In this document: positions 26,902 through 32,972 of the stretch, piece by piece
Numbering within the stretch: position 1 is the stretch's first letter
Layout of the letters: each line of letters begins with the position of its first letter
Source of the DNA: Alcaligenaceae bacterium
GTDB taxonomy: Bacteria; Pseudomonadota; Gammaproteobacteria; Burkholderiales; Burkholderiaceae_B
Direction of reading: 5' to 3'
Assembly: GCA_012518515.1 (NCBI GenBank)
Contig: JAAYRZ010000091.1
Coordinates: 1-32,972 of the forward strand
Length of the DNA stretch: 32,972 nucleotides
Program-made: the position numbers and the translations under genes
Notes under the pieces: generated by a model
What the model saw: the letters and a program-made list of their open reading frames with translations, nothing else
Told to the model about the DNA's origin: nothing
The model's database searches: none

Positions 26902-28205
26902 TAAGCTTGTCCCATTAACTCTTTAAAAGGCACTTCTTCTTCTGTGACCTTAGCTTTAGACAAAATGAATTCAATCATATTATCTTCAAGAACTAAGGCT
27001 TCAAGACCTGCACGCTGATTTGCATCGCTTAGATAATGCGCTACGACCTCTTCAGGTTTTTCGTAATTTTGTGCAAACTCTTCGATACGGGCACGGACTT
27101 GCTCAGGAGTAGCCTGTAACTTCTCTTGTTCTACAATCTCAGCAACTAATAAGCCTAAACGAACACGACGCTCAGCTTCAGGTTTAAAAGTTTCTGTCGG
27201 AATTTGTGAAAAATCAAAATCCTGCATACCCTGAGAGGCAAACTCTTCGCGTAAGCTATTAATACGCTCATTAATCTCATTATTAACCAATGGAGTAGGT
27301 ACGTCGAACTCGACAGCGTTAACTAAAGCATCTAACACGGCGGACTTAGTACGCTGCATCAAGCGATTATCACCTTCACGCTTGATGTTAGCAAGAATCT
27401 CTTCGCGTAACTTCTCAACATCACCCTCTTCTTGGCCTAAGGACTTAGCAAAGTCGGCATCAACTTCTGGCAATACAGGAGCTGCTACTTCTTTTACAGT
27501 AATAGTAAACTCGGCAGTCTTACCGGCTACTTCTTGACCTTGATAGTCTTCGGGGAAATTTAACTCAAAGGTTTTTTCCTCACCAGCCTTTAAACCGCTT
27601 GCTGCTTCTTCAAACTCGGGTAGCATCATGCCACGACCTAAGACGAAGTTAAAGTCTTCAGCTTTACCACCAGCAAACTCTTCTCCGTCAATCTTACCAA
27701 CGAAGTCCACTAGCAAACGATCGCCGTCTGAGGCGGCACGACCTTCTTCAGCTTCATACTCAGCACGCTGCTCACGAAGAATAGTCAGAGTGTCTTCTAA
27801 CTGCTGCTCACCAATCTCGGTAGTGTACTTAGTTAATTCCAACTCAGCTAACTCAGGAATCTCAACCGCTGGGAACACCTCGAACTTAGCGGTAAAAGCT
27901 AATTTACCCTCTTCCTGCTCACCCTCTTTATCAGAGATCTCAGGATAGCCTGCGACACGAAGATCTGTTTTCTTGATCACTTTGTCAAACTCTTCGCCAA
28001 CACGCTTATTAACCACATCGTAACGAATGCTTGGACCGTGCGAACGCTCGACAACCGCTAAAGGCGCTTTGCCAGGACGAAAGCCATCGACTTTTACCTT
28101 ACGGGCTACTTTTTGTAATTCCTTTTTAACCTCAGTCTCAATCTCGTCAACCGATAAAACTAAATCTACCTGACGTACCAGGCCTTCAAGAGTTTGAACT
28201 TCCAT
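26901..28205 (-). CDS. tig: Trigger factor
   Basis: Ribosome-bound chaperone for nascent chains. The N-terminal domain carries the ribosome-docking signature GFRPGKAP (41-48). A FKBP-like prolyl isomerase domain (about 150-245, [21 protein letters not shown]) is followed by the long helical C-terminal arms. At 434 aa it has normal length. It is the first gene of tig-clpP-clpX-lon, with the folding factor and the proteases in one transcription direction. Its ATG has AAGG about 10 nt upstream. A possible promoter (TTGTAT, 17 bp, TATAGG on the minus strand, about 28270-28300) is weak. Confidence 0.98.
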   Translation of the reverse strand: MEVQTLEGLVRQVDLVLSVDEIETEVKKELQKVARKVKVDGFRPGKAPLAVVERSHGPSIRYDVVNKRVGEEFDKVIKKTDLRVAGYPEISDKEGEQEEGKLAFTAKFEVFPAVEIPELAELELTKYTTEIGEQQLEDTLTILREQRAEYEAEEGRAASDGDRLLVDFVGKIDGEEFAGGKAEDFNFVLGRGMMLPEFEEAASGLKAGEEKTFELNFPEDYQGQEVAGKTAEFTITVKEVAAPVLPEVDADFAKSLGQEEGDVEKLREEILANIKREGDNRLMQRTKSAVLDALVNAVEFDVPTPLVNNEINERINSLREEFASQGMQDFDFSQIPTETFKPEAERRVRLGLLVAEIVEQEKLQATPEQVRARIEEFAQNYEKPEEVVAHYLSDANQRAGLEALVLEDNMIEFILSKAKVTEEEVPFKELMGQA

Positions 28206-28364
28206 TGTGTCTTAACCTTTATCTAATGGTTTGATTAATATTTATAAAATAGTTAACCCTATATTCTACAGTGTAAAAGCATACAAGATCTCAAAATCAA
28301 GCAGCAATAGCCGAAAACATTTACAAATGCAGATAAAGCAACTAGGTTGGCAAAAAAGCGTACA

Positions 28365-28514
28365 TCAAAAACTCATACCACCGCCAATACCCACGCCTAT
28401 CCCGCTACTGCTGCTACCACCAATACCTACGCCACCACCTACTCCCACACCGCCGTGGCTGCAAGCACTAATAAGTAATATGACGAGCAAAAGTGAATAC
28501 TTGATACCTTTCAT
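28365..28514 (-). CDS. 49-aa glycine-rich lipoprotein
   Basis: Very short gene found by reading the tig upstream region. It starts MKGIKYSLLLVILLISAC, a classic lipoprotein signal: Lys-containing n-region, hydrophobic core, lipobox ISAC with C18. Ser19 at +2 would favour the outer membrane. The mature part is about 32 residues, almost only Gly, Val, Ile and Ser with glycine-spaced hydrophobics (GVGVGGGVGIGG), ending GMSF. GAGGTG lies about 5 nt before the ATG. No function is known to me. Similar tiny Gly-rich lipoproteins occur in betaproteobacteria. It may be the first gene before tig or separate from it; I see no terminator in the 159-bp gap. Confidence 0.75.
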   Translation of the reverse strand: MKGIKYSLLLVILLISACSHGGVGVGGGVGIGGSSSSGIGVGIGGGMSF

Positions 28515-28729
28515 AACAGCACCTCTATCAAGAACAAAGATCTAATCTATTAAAATATATAGTATATGCATCTTGCTTTTTTAACATGATAATGAATGCA
28601 CCATCGTAATATTCTGTGTAAAATGCATTTTGATTACTAATATGCTTAAGCAGCTTATACTTAAATCTGCTCAGGCCATTCGCCTTATTTTAATTAAACA
28701 CCGGTCAACCATTCTAGAGAGGAGTTATT

Positions 28730-29191
28730 ATGAGTGAAAATCAAGTAGACCCTACGCAAAACACTGATGAAGCTGAGGGTAACGATAAGGATATATTAAA
28801 AGCAGCCCCAAAAAAGAGTCTATTCAGTAGTGGCACCTTTGTGATAGCGCTGATTGTTTTTGCCTTATTTGTTGCATTAATTACTTGGTCCGTCAGCTTC
28901 TTATCAATGTTTTTCGGTGCTATCGGCGCATTAATTATGACGGCTAAAAACTGCCTCACTAAGGATTCTGAATTACGTTTCGCATCTGCTGGTGAGGGTT
29001 GCTGCCGTCTCAGCGATGAGAATTTCGCCTATTTAGCCTTACGTGCTGTGATTGGCATGCTGACTGGTACTGCTTTGTACCTTATTGCATTCCAGGACGT
29101 TGCTGCACCATGGGCCGCAATTGCTGCACTCAGCATGTTTGGTGGCCTGATTTTTGATCGCCTGATCTTCGGTCAACAAAAAAGCAACTAA
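28730..29191 (+). CDS. Unrecognised small membrane protein
   Basis: I do not recognise a family for this 153-aa protein. A polar, acidic N-terminal tail (1-30) is followed by a long hydrophobic stretch (about 34-71, perhaps two helices with little loop), a short polar part with a CC pair (91-92, GEGCCRLSDENF), then helices at about 100-122 and 127-147, and a short polar end. No signal peptide or catalytic motif is visible. GAGGAG 6 nt before ATG gives strong start support. It stands alone: divergent from the Gly-rich lipoprotein, and convergent with yhdP 4 bp away. The 215 bp upstream (28515-28729) is AT-rich; I see no other gene or clear promoter there. Confidence 0.75.
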   Translation: MSENQVDPTQNTDEAEGNDKDILKAAPKKSLFSSGTFVIALIVFALFVALITWSVSFLSMFFGAIGALIMTAKNCLTKDSELRFASAGEGCCRLSDENFAYLALRAVIGMLTGTALYLIAFQDVAAPWAAIAALSMFGGLIFDRLIFGQQKSN

Positions 29192-29195
29192 ATAT

Positions 29196-32100
29196 TCAGT
29201 CAAGTGAGTCATTGATAATCGGTGTTATTATCAGAGACTCTGCTTCAGGATTATTAGACCCCTGCTCAATAATGATTGGCGCAGGGGTTTTTCTTTGCAC
29301 CTCAGGAACTAGCTCAACACCGCTATCAGGCACATCAATCACAGGGATTATCGAACCTTGTGAGGCTTCCGCTTCAACAGCTGCTTTATTCATATCAATA
29401 GGAACACCATCAATATGAATGTTATCAAGCGTACCACCCACCTCAAAACGCTGAGTCAATCCTTGCTCCATAGGGCTACGTAGCAACCATTGCGATAAGA
29501 ATGCGGCAACACCAACAGCCGGATTCACCAACACGCCAGTCAGTACCGCGGCACCACTCATATCTAAGCGCGGCACCGCCACCACATCTAAATCTATCGC
29601 ATCGGTTCTTAAGTTACCATGACCCTGAGCAGCTAGACCAATTAAAGGACTGTCCAGCCTAAAATCGGGCAACCATAACAACCCCTCCTTTAAACCCAGA
29701 TGAAATCGCAGATAACTATAATTCATCGAGTTTTTACCCTGATTAATAAAAATCTTATTCATCTCAGGTATTTTACTTAGCGCCTGTATTGACAATAAAG
29801 CTAGAATTCTAGTGGCGCCCGTGCCGACGTTATTAATATGGCCATCCCTTAAAATCCCCAACACATTGAGCTCAACATCATCAGTATCAAAATTCAACAC
29901 ATCATGAATCTGCAAACTTCCTTGTATATCACCATGACCAGTTAGTAAATTATCCCCTAAAGACAAGGCGCTCAATAAACCATCAACATCTAAGGTATTA
30001 ATATTGAAATTCAAATCTGCGATTAGTTTTTCATTTTTATTGTGAATATAAGCAGCGCCATACAAATGACCACCTTCATCCTGAATTGACAACTTATCCA
30101 AACGCCAACTCTGACTATTTTCAGCCTCTCCCAAGGCCTCCACATTGCTAAAATGATATTTGTAAAACTTCAAATCTTGAATATTCAGATTCAGACTGTT
30201 AATTTTCCATGGGCTATCAGCCTCACTGATTAGTAACTCTTTTTCTGCGGTTTCGGCATCTTCTGGATAGAGTCCATTACCTTGATGATTAACACGCCAG
30301 TGTAAGTGATTAAAATCTGCTCTTACATCAAAGCTACTTTTAGTTTCAGTACTTTCCTCTAAGCGCAGCTTGCCCTCTACTGTGGGGCCGAATAAATCAA
30401 ACTTTAACTCATCAAAATGCTCAATCTGACTCTTCATTCTAACTTCGGGTAAGCTAAAACCTCCAAGCAGCAACTCACGAATAGCTACATCAAAGCCATT
30501 AACGATCTGATTTGAACCATCTCCTTCGCCAAAACCAAAGTTATCAATCCAGTGCGTGAGAGATTCCACTTCTAATGTATCAACTGCTCCATGAAAAAAC
30601 AGACCACTTTCCGGAGCAATAGGTGCCTCATCAAAAGCAATTGCACCTCGCTTGAAACTCAAACCATGACGTTCATCTGTATCAAAATCTAGATTTAACT
30701 GCGTTGCACCCTCATCGTAATCAGCAACAATTTGATCATGGTAGCGAGCAACACCCTGCTTAGTTCTTTTCCATTGAACTTGAAGTGGTGTGCTTTCCTT
30801 CGCCGGTTTGGAATAGAGCCCAGGATAACTTATCGATAAACCCTGTAAGTTACTTTTTAGTATTGCATCAAAGGCATTATCTTCAAGAAAGTTAAAGTCT
30901 AAATGATAATGCGTCAATCCTTTGAGTTGCTGTAAGCCCTTTAATGGATAGTAATCATAAATACCCTCACCACTTAATTGACCAGTGATTGTCAAAGCAT
31001 GTCCTGGACGACCGATATCCCCACTAAGATATGCTGGACCACCTAAAAACTGAGCCTTTACATCATCCACGCTAAGAAATTTCTCATTAAAACTAAGTGC
31101 CCCACTCACTTCTGTTGCTTTTGGGAAAGCTGAGTTCAACCTAAATTCAGCATCATGTGTGTAGAGTTTGCCGCTAATCGTCGACTCTTCCATATCATGG
31201 AGTGGTATTTGTATCGCTAGGCTTGAACGCAACTCTCCCTTGGCCTCACTATCATCAAGAGCGTGATTTAATAAAGCACTAAGAGGCGTTTCTTGCATCA
31301 GCACTAAAAACTGTTCGGCCGTACTTTCTGCATTTGCATTAATCTCCAGCATCGTATCGCGCTCAAGCGAACTGATGACTGCATGCAAGTTATCATAAAC
31401 AACACTCTGCTCACCAGACAGATTATTCATCCAGCCTCGATTTGCATCAATTAAAATCTCATCATTAATAAAACGAAAGGTCCCCTGCTCCATATGCAAC
31501 ACAGGCCACTTATCTTCTTCCGCTTGATGGTGAAAATCTAAGCTAAAGTCCTTAAACTCGGCAACAATCTCATTAATTCCGGAACTCGGATGACGCCCAT
31601 AAGGATAATGGTCCGCTAAACCATTAACCACAAAACGCCCTTGATCAAGGGTACCATTGATAAACGCACCATCTAACCAGTCAAGCGCCTGACTATCAAT
31701 AGCTGTTGGCAAAAAACGCGGCAAATAAGAAGCTACGAGATGGTGAATATCACCCTCTAGCCGAATATGGCCATTACTTCCCTCTCCTAAGGCGTGCCAA
31801 GTACCTCGTGCATTTAACTCGACATTAGGATCTCTAACCTCCAAAGCCTGAAAAGATAATACGGGTAAATTCGCATCATCAAGCACATAACTACCTTGGA
31901 GAGCAACCTCAGCTAATGTGAAATCATGACGAAAATTGAGCGGCTCATGAAACCAGCCATCAAGTAAATGCGCTTCAAAACGAAGCGGCTGATACGGGTG
32001 TCCATGCGCCACAAACACTGCCAAAGCATCTGCCACCTGCCCTTCTAAAGTGAGCTGTATGCGTTCTGCAGAGGTCTGAGGCATGGAAAAATTACCTAGT

Positions 32101-32972
32101 TGTAGATACGCTTTAAAATCTTCCCAATGGCCATTAATGAGCTCAGCATCAAAATCAAATTGCTCAATCACAAGCTGTTCTACTTGTAATTCATCAAGCG
32201 CACTAAAGAACAATTGTCTAGGTTCCAGATAGCGGCTTCTTAAATTTAAATGACCTGAAACGGCTCGTTTTTCTTTTTCACTAAATAAACTGTAATCAAT
32301 TAAACTTTCGATGACAATATCATGTTCAGATAGAAGCTCAGATTGAAAGGCTACAAAACTTTGTATGCGTTCATTTTCTATTGAAACCCTTGCCTCTTTA
32401 AAGTCCAGATCGAAATCAAGAATAGAGCCCGGCTTTTCATCCTCGCCTAAATCACCCGTTGATAGGCTAGAGGCATCTCGCACCGTCAAATGCAGATCGT
32501 TTACTGAGACACTGCGGATCCATTCAAACAACGGATCATCCTGTAAAAGCTTGATTTGCTCGCTAAAATCCTGCGTCAAATAACTGCTCAAAGCCGCAAT
32601 AAAATTAACTTCCTCTAACTCAGACGGTGCTTGCTCTGTCTCAGGTAATTGACTAAAAGTCACATCAGCCATCGGTAAACGATGCTGCCCTATCCAAACG
32701 TCTCCCTCTGCATCAATGAGTAGTGGTAAGTGGGCCTTTTCAACGTCAATACTAAGGAGGCCGCTTTTCCAGAAAGTCAGACTAGGTTCCAAATACAGCC
32801 GCAACTCCTCTACTGAGGTGCGTGGCATACGCATAGCAGACTGACTCAGCGCTGACTCTTGAAACCCAACCTCTTTTAATACAAGCTGCGGATTAAATCC
32901 TTGCCAACTCAAGGCCAAACCACCAAACTCAATCGGCATGCCAGTATGCTTTTGAACTTGCTCCTGTATTGG
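29196..32972 (-). CDS. yhdP: YhdP-like AsmA-family envelope protein, N-terminus cut by window edge
   Basis: Very large periplasmic bridge-like protein, one of the AsmA-like family proposed to carry phospholipids between inner and outer membrane. About 1258 codons are visible and the frame stays open to the right edge. The first visible residues, PIQEQVQKHTGMPIEFGGLALSW, align with E. coli YhdP about 40 residues in, so the TM anchor is missing only because the window ends. The C-terminal block VLTGVLVNPAVGVAAFLSQWLL and GGTLDNIHIDG near the end is family-typical, as is a long beta-rich body with few cysteines. The listed ATG (32939) is internal, not the start. The role comes from E. coli work and is inferred here. 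Confidence 0.92.
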   Translation of the reverse strand, partial: PIQEQVQKHTGMPIEFGGLALSWQGFNPQLVLKEVGFQESALSQSAMRMPRTSVEELRLYLEPSLTFWKSGLLSIDVEKAHLPLLIDAEGDVWIGQHRLPMADVTFSQLPETEQAPSELEEVNFIAALSSYLTQDFSEQIKLLQDDPLFEWIRSVSVNDLHLTVRDASSLSTGDLGEDEKPGSILDFDLDFKEARVSIENERIQSFVAFQSELLSEHDIVIESLIDYSLFSEKEKRAVSGHLNLRSRYLEPRQLFFSALDELQVEQLVIEQFDFDAELINGHWEDFKAYLQLGNFSMPQTSAERIQLTLEGQVADALAVFVAHGHPYQPLRFEAHLLDGWFHEPLNFRHDFTLAEVALQGSYVLDDANLPVLSFQALEVRDPNVELNARGTWHALGEGSNGHIRLEGDIHHLVASYLPRFLPTAIDSQALDWLDGAFINGTLDQGRFVVNGLADHYPYGRHPSSGINEIVAEFKDFSLDFHHQAEEDKWPVLHMEQGTFRFINDEILIDANRGWMNNLSGEQSVVYDNLHAVISSLERDTMLEINANAESTAEQFLVLMQETPLSALLNHALDDSEAKGELRSSLAIQIPLHDMEESTISGKLYTHDAEFRLNSAFPKATEVSGALSFNEKFLSVDDVKAQFLGGPAYLSGDIGRPGHALTITGQLSGEGIYDYYPLKGLQQLKGLTHYHLDFNFLEDNAFDAILKSNLQGLSISYPGLYSKPAKESTPLQVQWKRTKQGVARYHDQIVADYDEGATQLNLDFDTDERHGLSFKRGAIAFDEAPIAPESGLFFHGAVDTLEVESLTHWIDNFGFGEGDGSNQIVNGFDVAIRELLLGGFSLPEVRMKSQIEHFDELKFDLFGPTVEGKLRLEESTETKSSFDVRADFNHLHWRVNHQGNGLYPEDAETAEKELLISEADSPWKINSLNLNIQDLKFYKYHFSNVEALGEAENSQSWRLDKLSIQDEGGHLYGAAYIHNKNEKLIADLNFNINTLDVDGLLSALSLGDNLLTGHGDIQGSLQIHDVLNFDTDDVELNVLGILRDGHINNVGTGATRILALLSIQALSKIPEMNKIFINQGKNSMNYSYLRFHLGLKEGLLWLPDFRLDSPLIGLAAQGHGNLRTDAIDLDVVAVPRLDMSGAAVLTGVLVNPAVGVAAFLSQWLLRSPMEQGLTQRFEVGGTLDNIHIDGVPIDMNKAAVEAEASQGSIIPVIDVPDSGVELVPEVQRKTPAPIIIEQGSNNPEAESLIITPIINDSLD

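Noticed and set aside
28231..28545. Plus-strand ORF with proline-rich repeats (PPIPTPIPLLLLPPIPTPPPTPTP-like)
   Set aside because: It is the antisense image of the Gly-rich lipoprotein on the minus strand, which has a signal peptide, a lipobox and a ribosome-binding site. The plus frame has none of these.
1..32972. tRNA or rRNA genes, CRISPR arrays, IS elements, prophage or att sites, DNA-uptake repeats
   Set aside because: No cloverleaf-like sequence, repeat-spacer array, transposase or frequently repeated 9-12-mer was noticed. Intergenic hairpins differ in sequence from each other and do not form a repeat family.

Overview
The window is a stretch of ordinary chromosome from a moderately AT-rich proteobacterium. 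Several features point to a betaproteobacterium, probably Burkholderiales/Alcaligenaceae-like: the leuC-leuD-leuB-asd-(FimV position)-truA order, a BPSS1780-type membrane protein, an APH-fold homoserine kinase, the gshB/EIIA-Man/HPr/EI cluster and the tig-clpP-clpX-lon block. The genus cannot be settled by eye. Coding density is high. I found no rRNA, tRNA, IS element, prophage or CRISPR array.

Layout. 1-3.8 kb (minus): a class Ia ribonucleotide reductase operon, nrdA-nrdB-yfaE. It is preceded by a pair of NrdR-like boxes and an 18-bp perfect hairpin, and yfaE runs off the left edge. 3.9-6.7 kb (minus): dusA behind a ClC chloride transporter with CBS domains. 6.8-9.4 kb (plus): thrB, a BPSS1780-type membrane protein and a LoiP-like M48 lipoprotein protease. 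9.4-14.9 kb (minus): leuC-leuD-leuB, asd, a one-TM mini-protein where FimV normally sits, and truA. 15.1-18.6 kb (minus): gshB, EIIA-Man, HPr and EI, a regulatory-type phosphotransferase chain with no sugar permease. 18.7-21.3 kb (minus): thrS-infC. infC starts at a non-AUG codon and is followed by a strong terminator instead of rpmI-rplT. 21.6-22.2 kb (plus): an unrecognised acidic, proline-rich, membrane-anchored protein. 22.3-28.2 kb (minus): tig-clpP-clpX-lon, the protein quality-control block. 28.3-28.5 kb (minus): a 49-residue Gly-rich lipoprotein. 28.7-29.2 kb (plus): an unrecognised small membrane protein. 29.2 kb to the right edge (minus): a YhdP/AsmA-like protein, cut at its N-terminus.

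How the genes work together. NrdA/NrdB make dNTP precursors, and YfaE maintains the NrdB cofactor. LeuCDB, Asd and ThrB belong to leucine and aspartate-family amino-acid synthesis, and ThrS uses the threonine product. Trigger factor, ClpXP and Lon handle folding and proteolysis. EI, HPr and EIIA pass phosphate for regulation.

No complete novel system (defence, mobile or biosynthetic) is evident. The items most worth a second look are: the thrS leader, which looks like an attenuator; a Thr-rich insertion inside ThrS; a histone-H1-like Lys/Ala linker inside Lon; the nrdA leader (tandem boxes plus long hairpin) in front of an enterobacterial-type NrdA; the FimV-position mini-protein; the loss of infC-rpmI-rplT linkage; and three unrecognised envelope proteins. 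Statements about similarity come from memory of the families and were not computed.
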